A stretch of DNA of 64,000 nt from Arthrobacter terrae (GCF_015708085.1 NZ_JADNYM010000016.1:1-64000), one strand, 5' to 3'; shown: positions 1 to 8,371, counted from the first letter of the stretch. Numbers and translations are program-made. The notes: generated by a model from the letters alone, not told the origin.

Positions 1-521
1 TGCAGATACACCGCATCCAACCGACGCCGCGTACTCTCAGCCGCACCAATAATCGACAGCCACGCCTCCTGCGACACAGCCTGCGGATCCGTCCCCAAAA
101 CCTCCGCCAACAACACGTTCACCTGCTTCAACCGTCCCACGATCCCCGCCGACGGCTCCACCACAAACAGAGCCTCCCGAACCGGACCATCAACGGGTAC
201 CTCCGGAACCGGTGGCCCAGCGGGAACACCCGGGCCGGCGGCACCGCCGTCATCGGACCCGCCGGTACCGGCGGCGCCGTCGTCGGGCCGGCCGGTCCCG
301 GGAACTACGGCAGGACCAGGGACGGGAACAGGACCGGGGCCGGTTCCGGGAACAGTATCTGCGGCAGGGACGGGGCCGGTGGCAGAGCCGGTCCCGGGAC
401 CAGTGCCAGGGGCAGGGCCGGAGCTTAGGCCCGCGCGCTCGAGCCGATGCGGATACTTCGCCGTGACCGCAGCCAGCACCCGCGCCAGATTCTCCCGATC
501 AATCTCCACACCACCCACCAC
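1..521 (-). CDS. DUF222-type protein, N-terminal part (cut by window edge)
   Basis: The reverse strand is open from a GTG near 521 to the left edge, about 173 codons, with an in-frame TGA at 525-527 just upstream of the start. The translation begins MVGGVEIDRENLARVLAAV, continues through a Gly/Pro/Thr-rich linker (about residues 35-90), and ends in the window with VSQEAWLSIIGAAESTRRR and LDAVYL. This resembles the N-terminal DUF222 region of the actinobacterial 13E12-repeat/HNH-endonuclease-like family, whose HNH domain would lie outside the window. The linker has a codon-scale GGN-CC repeat texture, which is usual for these proteins. Alternative GTG starts at 518 and 509 are possible; the one at 509 has GAGGGG about 11 nt upstream. 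Family assignment is by resemblance only. Confidence 0.6.
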   Translation of the reverse strand, partial: MVGGVEIDRENLARVLAAVTAKYPHRLERAGLSSGPAPGTGPGTGSATGPVPAADTVPGTGPGPVPVPGPAVVPGTGRPDDGAAGTGGSDDGGAAGPGVPAGPPVPEVPVDGPVREALFVVEPSAGIVGRLKQVNVLLAEVLGTDPQAVSQEAWLSIIGAAESTRRRLDAVYL

Positions 522-527
522 CCCTCA

Positions 528-864
528 ACACCCGAACCGGCAACCTGCACCGAAAGAAAACCTGGCAAGAAAACCTGGAAATCCTCCCGATCTCCAACTA
601 CTTCAAGGCTACGAAGAGGCACTGACATCAACAGGACAAAAAGACCCCAAAAACGGCCCCTGTGGAAAAGTATTTAAAGAATCTTCCCAAGGGGAACTTC
701 GCCAGGCTACGCCGGTGCCGGAATGTCCTTCACGGGGACGCGGACGCGGACGCGGTCACAGATCACAAGTGCGTCGACGGCGATCATGCAATACCCGTTA
801 GGCATGACCAAAACGCCCGCCCAGTGAGCAATGCTCCGGAGCGGGCCGCGGGCCGGTAGCCACG
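528..864. other. Intergenic region without a convincing gene
   Basis: These 337 bases lie between the DUF222-type start and the fliW stop. Short open frames exist on both strands, but none has a recognisable domain or a good ribosome binding site. The stretch around 540-640 is A-rich compared with its surroundings and probably holds the promoter of the leftward DUF222 gene. No clear hairpin terminator for the fliW operon was found. Confidence 0.5.
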
Positions 865-1251
865 CTAGGACGAGGTGAGCTCTGCAAGGTCTCCGCGCAG
901 CGGCCAACCCTGACCGTCAAGAATCACCTGCGCACAGCGGTACGTTGTGGTGTTGACGATGATGGGAGCCATCAAATTCACAGTGGTGGTTCCCTGTGCA
1001 AAATTCGCCACAACCAGAACCTGCGCCTGCTCCGGCGTTTCCAAACCGAGCGCGGTGCATTGCTCGTCGGAAAGCAGGGGGGCGTAATCGGGCAAATAGA
1101 CAGCGGCATCCAGGACGTAGAGCCGTCGTTGTGTGCCGCCGATGGACTGCATCGTGTACAGTCCGTCGGCGTCGGCCACGGCGTCCAGGGCAAAATCCAC
1201 CAGCGGCTCCAGCCCTGGTGGTGGCGCGATGAAGACGAGCGTTGCGGTCAT
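865..1251 (-). CDS. fliW: Flagellar assembly factor FliW
   Basis: 128 residues, slightly short for FliW. The N-terminal FIAPPPGLEPLVDFAL and the central LYVLDAAVYLPDYAPLLSDE match the family pattern (PLPGL near the start, PDY-P motif in the middle). FliW is known to bind both flagellin and CsrA: free flagellin takes up FliW and so releases CsrA to repress flagellin translation. It is the last gene of the leftward flgN-flgK-flgL-fliW operon, and its ATG overlaps the flgL stop by four bases, so it is likely translationally coupled to flgL. The csrA and fliC partners are both in this window, which supports the call. Confidence 0.93.
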   Translation of the reverse strand: MTATLVFIAPPPGLEPLVDFALDAVADADGLYTMQSIGGTQRRLYVLDAAVYLPDYAPLLSDEQCTALGLETPEQAQVLVVANFAQGTTTVNLMAPIIVNTTTYRCAQVILDGQGWPLRGDLAELTSS

Positions 1252-2162
1252 CGGAGGAAGTCCATCAGTGACATCGGCAGTACCTTGGCGGTTACCGCGA
1301 GGGCGGCCTGGTAGTTGGTCGACTGCAGCTGCAGGTCCAGGATGGCCTTCCCTAGATCCAGGTCCTCGACGCCGGCACGGCTGGCTTCCAGCGTGCCCTG
1401 AAGAGAGGTGTTGGCATCCTTGGCACGGTCCAGTTGCGCCTGCCGCGTGCCGATCACCGTGCGGTCCGTGATCATGGATGTCATGCGCGTGTCCAGCGTC
1501 GATAGGTGCTTGCTGACGTCGACTCCAGGGGTCTTGAGGTCTTTGATGATGGTTCCCAGCAACTCGAAGACGGAGAGCTTGTCCGCAGCGGCGGGATCGG
1601 TGCCGGTACCGAAAATGTCGGCACCTTCCGCGTCCACGCGCACGGTGGTATCCGTGCCAATACGACGTTCGACGGCGCCAAGGGCCGGCAGGGTCGCTGG
1701 CGGCACCGGTGCTGTCACCGGGAATGGTGATGCTGCGTCGGAGTTCCCGGCGAAGACGTTCCGTCCCAGGTACTTGGTGTTGGCTTGGCTCAACAGGTCC
1801 GTCTTTAGGCCGTCAATTTCGGCGGCGAGCGCATCCCGGCCCCCTTGGTTCAGGGACCCGTTGGAGCCCTGAACCGTCAGGTCCCGGACCCTGTTCATGA
1901 TGCCGCTGACATTGCCCATCGCGGTGTCGATGGTTGATAGCCAGCCGGCGCCGTCATCGATATTGCGTTCGTATTGATCCGCGGCCGTTTGCTGCGCGCG
2001 GATCTGCAGGGCCCGGGCCGTGGCGCTGGGATCGTCCGAGGGGCGCCCAATCGCCTTGAGAGTCTGGGCGCGGTCCTGGAGTCTGGCCAGCTCGGAGTTA
2101 CTGGCCTGAAGGTTCCGCTGTGCGGAGGCCATCATGGTCTGGTTTGTGACACGGCTAAGCAT
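1248..2162 (-). CDS. flgL: Flagellar hook-filament junction protein FlgL
   Basis: 304 residues. The N-terminal SRVTNQTMMASAQRNLQASN and the GRPSDDPSATARALQIRAQ stretch are typical of FlgL/HAP3, which shares the flagellin D0/D1 coiled-coil fold at both ends. The C-terminal third (LDLGKAILDLQLQSTNYQAA and following) is the matching C-terminal helix. FlgL sits between the hook-associated FlgK and the filament. The ATG at 2162 has GGAAG 8-9 nt upstream and lies 4 nt after the flgK stop; the gene's own stop overlaps fliW. It is transcribed with flgN and flgK from the sigma-28-like site at 4155-4181. Confidence 0.95.
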   Translation of the reverse strand: MLSRVTNQTMMASAQRNLQASNSELARLQDRAQTLKAIGRPSDDPSATARALQIRAQQTAADQYERNIDDGAGWLSTIDTAMGNVSGIMNRVRDLTVQGSNGSLNQGGRDALAAEIDGLKTDLLSQANTKYLGRNVFAGNSDAASPFPVTAPVPPATLPALGAVERRIGTDTTVRVDAEGADIFGTGTDPAAADKLSVFELLGTIIKDLKTPGVDVSKHLSTLDTRMTSMITDRTVIGTRQAQLDRAKDANTSLQGTLEASRAGVEDLDLGKAILDLQLQSTNYQAALAVTAKVLPMSLMDFLR

Positions 2163-2166
2163 GGTG

Positions 2167-3600
2167 CTATCTTCCCACGAGTCCGGTTCTATTGATCAAT
2201 ACGTCCAGCATCTCATCCACGGCTGTCATCACTCGCGCGGCTGCCTGGTAGGCGTGCTGGTACGTGAGCAGATTGAGGTTTTCCTCATTCAGGCTCACCG
2301 AGGAGGACGAGGCCTGCAGCTGCCCCGCGTTGACAGCTGAGGCGGCAGCGAGGTTGCCCTGCTGCTGCGCGGTGCGCGATGCGGCGCCCAGCCGGGTCAC
2401 GAAGTTGGACCAGCCGGAATCCGGGGAATCTTTGCGGGCACCCAGCTGGGAGAGCATATCGGCGTTGGCGCCGCTGAGGGCACCGCCGTCTTTAGCGCCC
2501 GTGGCCAGCTCAGAAACATTAGTGACGACGACGGCGAGCCCCTTGGCTGGCTGCGTCGGGTCCACGGCAAAAAAGGCTTTGCCGGCCTCCCCGCCGGTGG
2601 TGTAGCCCGCTTGGTGGGCGGCGTTGACCTGTTTCGCAAGGTCTGTCGCAAAAGCGTTGTAGGACTTGGCCGCCTCGGCAATCACGCCACCGGTTCCGGC
2701 CGATCCGGTTCCTGCCGGGGCCAGCACGGACAGCGCGCCGGCAATCTCGCCGCCGTCGAGCGGTACCGCAGCTCCCGTCCGGTCGTTCCATTCCAGCCGG
2801 ACCGGATTGCCGCCGTTACTGGAGGCATCCATCGCATAGACCTTGGTAACCTGCACGCCACGGGCCGTCCCGCCGGTCACAATCGCGTTCCCGCCCACCA
2901 GCACATCCACCATGCCGTCACCGGTGTCCCGGACGGAGCCGCCGGCCAGGGAAGCGATGGTGGCGGTGAGCTGGCTTCGCTGGTCCATCATTTCGTTCGC
3001 CGAGCCGCCGGCGGCCACAGTTGACCGAATGCGCAGGTTCAGGTCCGCAACCTGGGAGGCGGCGTTGTTCAGATCCGTGGTCATGCCGTCCACCTGTGCC
3101 CGGGTCTTGGACCACTGGGCCTCCAGATCGCGGTAACCCCCGGCAATCTGGCCGGTCAGATCATTGGCGGCAGCCAGCAGCGTGGCAGCGGGGCCGGATT
3201 CGCCGGGCTTGTTGGACATGGCGCCCCAGCCGGCCCAGAAGGTCTGCAGCTTGGCCGAAATTCCGTTGGCGCCGGGTTCGTGGGTGGAATCCTCCATGGC
3301 GGTGAGGACATTGCTGCGGATGGCGGTGTAGCCGGCCGACGCACTCGTGGAGCGGACCTGCGCATCCAGGAAAGTGTCTCCCAAGCGGGCCACGCCGTCC
3401 ACGGAAACGCCCTGGCCCGCGCGGGCTCCGTTGGAGAAGAGGCCAACGTTCGCCGTTTCTCCGACTGCGGAGGTGGTCACGCGTTGGCGGGTATACCCGG
3501 CGGTGTTCGCGTTGGCAATGTTCTGGCCGGTCACGCTCAGGCCCTGCTGGGCCGCGTTCACGCCGGAAAGCGCCGCATTCAATGTTCCGAAGGTGCTCAT
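2167..3600 (-). CDS. flgK: Flagellar hook-associated protein FlgK
   Basis: 477 residues. The N-terminus MSTFGTLNAALSGVNAAQQG followed by LSVTGQNIANANTAGYTRQR is the conserved rod/hook/HAP N-terminal motif. The C-terminus VSLNEENLNLLTYQHAYQAA is the FlgK signature helix. The middle is variable, as in all HAP1 proteins. FlgK is the first hook-filament junction protein. I chose the ATG at 3600 rather than an upstream start because it has GAGGA 9 nt upstream and gives the exact family N-terminus. It lies 10 nt after the flgN stop, consistent with one operon. Confidence 0.95.
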   Translation of the reverse strand: MSTFGTLNAALSGVNAAQQGLSVTGQNIANANTAGYTRQRVTTSAVGETANVGLFSNGARAGQGVSVDGVARLGDTFLDAQVRSTSASAGYTAIRSNVLTAMEDSTHEPGANGISAKLQTFWAGWGAMSNKPGESGPAATLLAAANDLTGQIAGGYRDLEAQWSKTRAQVDGMTTDLNNAASQVADLNLRIRSTVAAGGSANEMMDQRSQLTATIASLAGGSVRDTGDGMVDVLVGGNAIVTGGTARGVQVTKVYAMDASSNGGNPVRLEWNDRTGAAVPLDGGEIAGALSVLAPAGTGSAGTGGVIAEAAKSYNAFATDLAKQVNAAHQAGYTTGGEAGKAFFAVDPTQPAKGLAVVVTNVSELATGAKDGGALSGANADMLSQLGARKDSPDSGWSNFVTRLGAASRTAQQQGNLAAASAVNAGQLQASSSSVSLNEENLNLLTYQHAYQAAARVMTAVDEMLDVLINRTGLVGR

Positions 3601-3610
3601 GGCGAAATCC

Positions 3611-4093
3611 TCACAGGTCCTTATCAAAGAGTCTGGCGCCGGCGTCCAGCCCGGTGCCGCCGCGGGAGTCGTAAGTGCCGGCGTCCGGGGCCAGCCCGGC
3701 CACTGTTTCCTGGGTGGAGCGGGCGGCGGCGCGCAGGAATTGGTCATTGGCGTCGCGGAGCTCGCGGATGCGTACGGTCAGTTCACCCAAAGCTTTTAGA
3801 TGGCCGGCAAAAATTTCTTCCCACGGACCGGCCGGCGCCTTAGCTGCAATGTCACGCAAGCTGGCCTCCGCGTCGAGGCCCCACTCCTTGGCCAGCGCGG
3901 CAGCCTCTACGGTGCGGCCAAGTCCGGCAGTGCGCAAACGATCAACCACCTGCTCCACTTCCCGTGTTGCATGCTGGAGCCAGCGGGTATTCCCGGAGGT
4001 CAGGATCAGCTGTTCCTCCTCGAGTTTGAACGTCAAAAGCTCCAGAAGCTCCCGTTCTTTCCACAGCAACGAGGACAGTTCCTGGGCGCCCAA
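3611..4093 (-). CDS. flgN: FlgN-type chaperone for FlgK/FlgL
   Basis: 160 residues, almost entirely alpha-helical by composition, with heptad-like Leu/Glu-rich stretches (SSLLWKERELLELLTFKLEE; LGELTVRIRELRDANDQFLR). FlgN is the secretion chaperone for the two hook-associated proteins, and both genes follow directly. The start is TTG at 4093: AGAGGAG lies 9 nt upstream, and no ATG or GTG sits nearby in frame. A sigma-28-like promoter (4155-4181) precedes it. FlgN sequences are poorly conserved, so the call rests on helical content, size and position before flgK-flgL. Confidence 0.85.
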   Translation of the reverse strand: MGAQELSSLLWKERELLELLTFKLEEEQLILTSGNTRWLQHATREVEQVVDRLRTAGLGRTVEAAALAKEWGLDAEASLRDIAAKAPAGPWEEIFAGHLKALGELTVRIRELRDANDQFLRAAARSTQETVAGLAPDAGTYDSRGGTGLDAGARLFDKDL

Positions 4094-4154
4094 CGTGATC
4101 AGCTCCTCTTCAAGATTCCGACAGACAACGCACTCGCGTCTGGATTGATATGTA

Positions 4155-4181
4155 CTATCGGCACGGAATGGTTCAATGTTA
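4155..4181 (-). promoter_or_regulatory. Sigma-28-like promoter for flgN-flgK-flgL-fliW
   Basis: On the reverse strand TAAC (4178-4181) is followed after exactly 15 nt by GCCGATAG (4155-4162). This is the same arrangement found before fliC and fliM. It resembles the known FliA pattern TAAA-N15-GCCGATAA. The expected transcription start is about 4148, giving a leader of roughly 55 nt before the flgN TTG. Confidence 0.75.
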
Positions 4182-4299
4182 GTCCGCGGAGATGATAGGT
4201 TTCACCTAGCGCGCCCGAGCACGTCTCAGCTTATGGTTTTGGTCTCTTCGGGAGCTTCCTGTACTCACGGTATTTTATGGCTCCTGGGGGAACCTACAA

Positions 4300-5124
4300 A
4301 TGAATCGTATTAAACGCAATGAGCTGGTTGTCGAGAACCTGCCCCTAGTGGGCTATCTCGTCTCTGAACTATGTGCCAAGGCCACCCATCTTTCCCGGGA
4401 TGACCTTGCCTCTGTGGGGGCAATCGCCCTGATTACGTCGGCAGAGGCGTACAACCCTGACTTTGGTGTCCCTTTTGGTGCCTTTGCCCGCCGGCGGATC
4501 GTCGGCGCGTTCGCCGACGAAATGCGTTCCGGCGACTGGGCACCGCGCTCGGTGCGCCGCCGGATCAAGGAGACCCTCGCCATCCGCGAGACTCTCACCG
4601 CCGCGCTGGGCCGTACGCCATCGGTGGACGAAATTGCCGCTTCCATGGGGGTGACCCGGGATGAAGCCGACGCGGCGCTGGCCGATGCAGCCCGCACCGT
4701 CTCCACCATTGACGAGGTCACGGCCGAGTTCCTGGTCGCGGAAAATGCTTCCCCGGAGGGTGAGCTGCTGGACGCAGAGCGGCTGCAGTACCTTCGCGCC
4801 GCCGTCGGCAGCCTGCCGGAAAAGATGCGCTACGTGGTGGAGCAAATATATTTTGAGGACCGCAGCGTCAAGGACCTTGCCGCGGAACTTGGCTCCACGC
4901 ATTCCGCAGTGTCTCAGCAGCGCGCCGAGGCGATCCGGCTGCTCGGTGACGGGATGAGCACGCATTACGGGCACGACGACGCCGACACTTACGTTCCGCT
5001 GTCCCGGATCGCGCCGCAGCGCCGCAACGCCTACCTGACCACCATGGGTGGCCATACCTTTGGCGGAATCACCCGCGGGGCGCATCATCATCCGGCGCCG
5101 GCGATGAGCACCGCCGTGTCTTAG
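4300..5124 (+). CDS. fliA: Flagellar RNA polymerase sigma factor (FliA/sigma-28 type)
   Basis: 274 residues. Region 2 spans about residues 8-80 (LVVENLPLVGYLVSELCAKA; YNPDFGVPFGAFARRRIVGA, then the DEMRSGDW-type segment). Region 3 follows with LGRTPSVDEIAASMGVTRDE, and region 4 with LPEKMRYVVEQIYFEDRSVK and the helix-turn-helix DLAAELGSTHSAVSQQRAEA (to about residue 216). A His-rich tail of about 50 residues follows and is not part of the sigma domains. It is divergent from flgN and directly upstream of fliC, whose promoter fits the sigma-28 pattern. The ATG at 4300 has GGGGGA about 8 nt upstream. No sigma-28-like site precedes fliA itself, and no flgM anti-sigma gene is visible. Confidence 0.92.
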   Translation: MNRIKRNELVVENLPLVGYLVSELCAKATHLSRDDLASVGAIALITSAEAYNPDFGVPFGAFARRRIVGAFADEMRSGDWAPRSVRRRIKETLAIRETLTAALGRTPSVDEIAASMGVTRDEADAALADAARTVSTIDEVTAEFLVAENASPEGELLDAERLQYLRAAVGSLPEKMRYVVEQIYFEDRSVKDLAAELGSTHSAVSQQRAEAIRLLGDGMSTHYGHDDADTYVPLSRIAPQRRNAYLTTMGGHTFGGITRGAHHHPAPAMSTAVS

Positions 5125-5175
5125 CAGTTTTGTCCGGTAGTGCAGGGGGGGACGCAAAGATTTTTCTCCAGTTGC

Positions 5176-5202
5176 TAACGGCGCTAAAGGTTCCGCCGAT
5201 AG
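5176..5202 (+). promoter_or_regulatory. Sigma-28-like promoter of flagellin gene
   Basis: TAAC (5176-5179), exactly 15 nt, then GCCGATAG (5195-5202). The bases around both boxes (CTAACGG and GCCGATAGT) are shared with the fliM site. The expected start of transcription is about 5208-5210, placing the leader hairpin at the very 5' end of the mRNA. Confidence 0.8.
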
Positions 5203-5210
5203 TTGGGGTT

Positions 5211-5255
5211 ACCAGGCCATGGATGGCCTGGTGAATTTGACCCAATCACGGAGGA
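5211..5255 (+). promoter_or_regulatory. Flagellin mRNA leader with candidate CsrA sites
   Basis: ACCAGGCC (5211-5218) and GGCCTGGT (5225-5232) form a perfect 8-bp stem with a six-base loop, AUGGAU (5219-5224), so a GGA triplet is shown in the loop. A second ANGGA (ACGGA, 5248-5252) overlaps the Shine-Dalgarno GGAGGA (5250-5255). CsrA is known to bind GGA in hairpin loops together with a site over the Shine-Dalgarno sequence, as in the Bacillus hag leader. The gene pair fliW/csrA in the same window supports this reading, but binding is inferred. Confidence 0.65.
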
Positions 5256-5262
5256 ATACACC

Positions 5263-6120
5263 ATGGGTATGCAGATCAACACCAACATCGCGGCAAACAA
5301 CAGCTACCGCAATCTCGCCAACACGCAGAACGACCTGTCCAAGTCGCTGGAGAAGCTTTCCAGCGGCCTGCGCATCAACCGTGCCGGTGATGATGCTGCC
5401 GGCCTGGCCATCTCCGAGGGCCTGAAGTCACAGGTGGGCGGCATGACCGTCGCGGCCCGCAACGCCCAGGACGGCATCAGCGTCATCCAGACCGCTGAAG
5501 GCTCCCTTAACGAGGTGCAGTCCATCCTGCAGCGTGTCCGTGACCTGGCCGTTCAGGCCGGCAACGACTCGAACAGTGTGGATTCACGTGCCGCGATCTC
5601 CACCGAGGTAACGGCGCTGGGCGCCGAGCTAACCCGGATCAGCGCGTCGACGAACTTCAACGGCACCAAACTGCTTGACGGCAAAGTCGCTGACGGCAGC
5701 ACTGACGGTCAGAAGACGCTTACTTTTCAGGTCGGCGCCGGCAGCACACCCGCGGACCAGATCTCGGTTGACTTCACAGACGTAGCCGCCATTGGAGCCG
5801 CCGTCACCACTCTGGCCGCCACCGGCTTCAGCTCGGCGGGAACTGCCCTCACCACCATAGCTGCTCTGGACGGCCACATTACCGACGTCTCGACCGCACG
5901 CGCCTCCCTCGGTGCGAACCAGAACCGGTTCGAGAGCGTCATCAAGAACCTGGCAGTCTCCAAGGAAAACCTCTCCGCCGCGGGATCCCGCATCCGCGAC
6001 ACAGACATGGCAGAGGAAATGGTCAAGTACACGCGCAACAACATCCTGTCCCAGGCCGGAACCGCCATGCTCGCGCAGGCCAACCAGTCCAACCAGGGCG
6101 TACTGCAGCTCCTGCGCTAA
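5263..6120 (+). CDS. fliC: Flagellin
   Basis: 285 residues, a short flagellin. The N-terminal D0/D1 part (MGMQINTNIAANNSYRNLAN; LEKLSSGLRINRAGDDAAGL) and the C-terminal part (ENLSAAGSRIRDTDMAEEMV; QAGTAMLAQANQSNQGVLQL) are highly conserved. The variable centre (about residues 145-200) is small, Ala/Thr-rich and lacks large D2/D3 domains. The start is ATG 5263, with GGAGGA 7 nt upstream and the exact family N-terminus; an in-frame upstream start at 5203 falls inside the promoter and is rejected. It is exported as the filament subunit, with FliS as chaperone. Expression is probably controlled by FliA and by CsrA/FliW. Confidence 0.96.
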   Translation: MGMQINTNIAANNSYRNLANTQNDLSKSLEKLSSGLRINRAGDDAAGLAISEGLKSQVGGMTVAARNAQDGISVIQTAEGSLNEVQSILQRVRDLAVQAGNDSNSVDSRAAISTEVTALGAELTRISASTNFNGTKLLDGKVADGSTDGQKTLTFQVGAGSTPADQISVDFTDVAAIGAAVTTLAATGFSSAGTALTTIAALDGHITDVSTARASLGANQNRFESVIKNLAVSKENLSAAGSRIRDTDMAEEMVKYTRNNILSQAGTAMLAQANQSNQGVLQLLR

Positions 6121-6197
6121 ACCTGGTGAACCAGACCCTGTGGGCGGCTTCTTCCGGTAACAGGGTACGGGTAATAGGAACAGAATTGACCGCGGCT

Positions 6198-6244
6198 CCT
6201 GCGGCCGATGGACGAGTGCTGCTCACCCGTTCATCGGCCGCAGG
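6198..6244 (+). terminator. Hairpin after flagellin gene
   Basis: CCTGCGGCCGATG (6198-6210) and CATCGGCCGCAGG (6232-6244) form a perfect 13-bp stem with a 21-nt loop, located between fliC and fliD. No T-run follows, so it may lower read-through into fliD or stabilise the abundant fliC mRNA rather than act as a full terminator. Confidence 0.6.
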
Positions 6245-6286
6245 TAGGCCGCTCCCGCAGTTAGAGACGTATCAGGAGTTACGCGC

Positions 6287-7624
6287 ATGGGAATCACTCT
6301 CGATGGCTTGTCGAGTGGTCTGGACACCACCACGCTTATTGCCTCGCTGATGAAGGTAGAGGCCATTCCGCAGACCCTCCTGAAGAACAAGGTCTCCGAC
6401 ACCCAGGTCATGGCGTCGTCGTTGCAGGCGCTAAACACTAAAATTGCTGCGCTGGCCGATCTCGCTAAGACGGCCGCGAAGCCCGCCGCCTTCGATGTCT
6501 ATGCGGCGACGAGCAGCTCCGACAAGGTGACGGCTGTGTCCACAGCTGGGGCCTCCGCGGGGCAAATCGATTTTGTGGTCGATCGACTCTCGCAAACCCA
6601 AGTCAGCGTAACGGACGCCTTGACCGTATGGCCGGACAGCGGGCTCACCCTTACGGCCAAGGACGGCACGGCGACCACCATCGCAGTGCCCTCCAACTCC
6701 TTGGATGACGTGGTCAAAGCGATCAATGCCGCACCGGCAGGTGTCACCGCGATGAAAGTGGCTAGCGGGACAGACTCGGGCGGTAACCCCCAGTACCGCC
6801 TCCAGCTCACTGCAGCTTCGCCCGGTGCCGCCGGCCAGTTCAGCATTTCCGGCACCACCGCCGCTGTGACAGAGATCAAAACCGCCCAAGACGCGCAGGT
6901 GACTCTCTGGGCGGGCACCGCCGCCGCCCAAGCCGTTATGTCGTCCACCAACACTTTTCCGGAGCTGCTTCCGGGCGTCGCCGTGACGCTGGCTTCCGGT
7001 TCCCTGGGCCCGGCCACGGTTACCGTGGCACGCGATGACAAGCAGGCGGCCAAGATGGCCTCGGATCTGGTTACCGCCCTGAATGGGATCTTTTCCCTGA
7101 TTGCCGCCCGCAGTGCCGTTAGTACCAGCACGGATGCCAGCGGTAAGACGGTCACCGCGACGGGACCCTTCACCGGGGACAGCACCGTCAGGGGCGTCAA
7201 CCAGTCCATCCTCTCCGCGGCATCGATGCCGGTGAATGGTCACTCGCCATCAGAATACGGCGTTGGCATTACCCGCGACGGAAACCTGCTCTTTGACGCG
7301 GACAAACTGACAGCCGCTTTGGCGAAGGATCCCACCGGGACTAAAGCCGCCCTCGCTGAAATTGCCTCCCGGGTAAGTACGGCCGCCGCTACAGCCTCCG
7401 ATAAATACAGCGGTACCGTAACCTCCCAGATCACGGGCCAGCAGAGTGCCATCAGAGACCTTAGTGATCAGATCAGCAGTTGGGACCTTAGGCTGGCGAG
7501 CAGGCAGGCCGGGTTGCAGTCAACGTATGCAGCCCTCGAGGTTGCTTTGGGGAAAATGAAGTCACAGCAGTCCTGGCTGACCGCACAGCTGTCCGGCCTA
7601 TCGTCATCGAGCACGGGAGCCTGA
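6287..7624 (+). CDS. fliD: Flagellar filament cap protein FliD
   Basis: 445 residues. The N-terminus ITLDGLSSGLDTTTLIASLM is the FliD_N signature. The C-terminal part has long helical segments (YSGTVTSQITGQQSAIRDLS; LQSTYAALEVALGKMKSQQS, then WLTAQLSGL) typical of FliD_C. FliD caps the growing filament and helps flagellin monomers fold into place. It is followed after 5 nt by fliS and then fliT, the usual fliDST order. The ATG at 6287 has AGGAGT upstream. No sigma-28-like box was found directly before it, so it may depend on read-through from fliC or on an unrecognised promoter. Confidence 0.95.
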   Translation: MGITLDGLSSGLDTTTLIASLMKVEAIPQTLLKNKVSDTQVMASSLQALNTKIAALADLAKTAAKPAAFDVYAATSSSDKVTAVSTAGASAGQIDFVVDRLSQTQVSVTDALTVWPDSGLTLTAKDGTATTIAVPSNSLDDVVKAINAAPAGVTAMKVASGTDSGGNPQYRLQLTAASPGAAGQFSISGTTAAVTEIKTAQDAQVTLWAGTAAAQAVMSSTNTFPELLPGVAVTLASGSLGPATVTVARDDKQAAKMASDLVTALNGIFSLIAARSAVSTSTDASGKTVTATGPFTGDSTVRGVNQSILSAASMPVNGHSPSEYGVGITRDGNLLFDADKLTAALAKDPTGTKAALAEIASRVSTAAATASDKYSGTVTSQITGQQSAIRDLSDQISSWDLRLASRQAGLQSTYAALEVALGKMKSQQSWLTAQLSGLSSSSTGA

Positions 7625-7629
7625 GTACC

Positions 7630-8058
7630 ATGAGCACTGCCTACGCACAGCAGATGGCCAAATACAACCGGGAGGCGGTCCTGTCCGCACCGCCGGCGCG
7701 CTTGCTGACCATGCTCTATGACCGGCTGCTGCTTGATCTGGGCCGGGCCGAGGTTGCCCAGCAGGAACAAAATTGGGCGGCCGCATCGGAGAACCTTGTC
7801 CATGCGCAGGCCATTATTGCGGAGTTATCCGCTTCACTGAATACGGAGGCTTGGGATGGTGCTGACCAGCTGGTCGCACTCTATACGTTCGCGTCCAACA
7901 CGATGATTGAAGCCAACATCCGCAGGGATGCGGCGAAAACGCGGGACTGCATTACGGTGCTGGAACCGCTGCGGCAATCCTGGCATGAGGCGGCTGCGTC
8001 ACTGCCCGTGCAAATGGCCGCGGCACCGTCATCGGGCGGAAACCTTGGCATCGGCTGA
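7630..8058 (+). CDS. fliS: Flagellar export chaperone FliS
   Basis: 142 residues. It opens with a Tyr-containing segment (YAQQMAKYNREAVLSAPPAR then LLTMLYDRLLLDL), the hallmark of FliS, in which the N-terminal region caps the flagellin-binding groove. The remainder is helical (NTEAWDGADQLVALYTFASN). FliS keeps flagellin soluble in the cytoplasm and delivers it to FlhA. It starts 5 nt after the fliD stop. Its last 14 bases overlap the proposed fliT start. Confidence 0.93.
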   Translation: MSTAYAQQMAKYNREAVLSAPPARLLTMLYDRLLLDLGRAEVAQQEQNWAAASENLVHAQAIIAELSASLNTEAWDGADQLVALYTFASNTMIEANIRRDAAKTRDCITVLEPLRQSWHEAAASLPVQMAAAPSSGGNLGIG

Positions 8059-8326
8059 GGCACAGGCTGCTGAGTGGGACCGCATTCTGGACCGGCTGGA
8101 AGAACAGCTCACTGGCTCCGACGTTCCCTGGCATCCGCCGGCCGATGCCGGGCCGATTCCCGTGGAACTGATGGAGCGGGCACGCCGACTGCTCGCGGAC
8201 CAGCATGCCGCCGTCGAGCATCTCGAAGTGCAGCAGCGGCAGACCATGCAGCACCTGACGGCCATCCAATCGGTACCCGAATCCGCCGGTGCGGGGCGTC
8301 CGGTTTTCCTGGATGTGACCGGCTAG
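8045..8326 (+). CDS. FliT-like small flagellar protein
   Basis: 93 residues from a TTG at 8045, overlapping the fliS 3' end by 14 nt, with GGCGGA just upstream. The protein is helical (AQAAEWDRILDRLEEQLTGS; AVEHLEVQQRQTMQHLTAIQ). Its place directly after fliD-fliS is that of fliT, the FliD chaperone. Sequence conservation in FliT is low, so the name rests on position, size and helical content. An earlier start inside fliS is possible but would give a long unlikely overlap. Confidence 0.65.
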   Translation: MASAEAQAAEWDRILDRLEEQLTGSDVPWHPPADAGPIPVELMERARRLLADQHAAVEHLEVQQRQTMQHLTAIQSVPESAGAGRPVFLDVTG

Positions 8327-8371
8327 TAAGCCTGCCAATAAACCCAACAAATAAACTTCTGACAATTCTCC

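Noticed and set aside
707-907. 66-codon reverse frame overlapping the fliW 3' end
   Set aside because: It overlaps fliW on the same strand in another frame, has no ribosome binding site and matches no family I recognise.
5203-5262. Longer N-terminus for flagellin
   Set aside because: The upstream start falls next to the promoter, before the predicted transcript begins, and the added residues are not flagellin-like.
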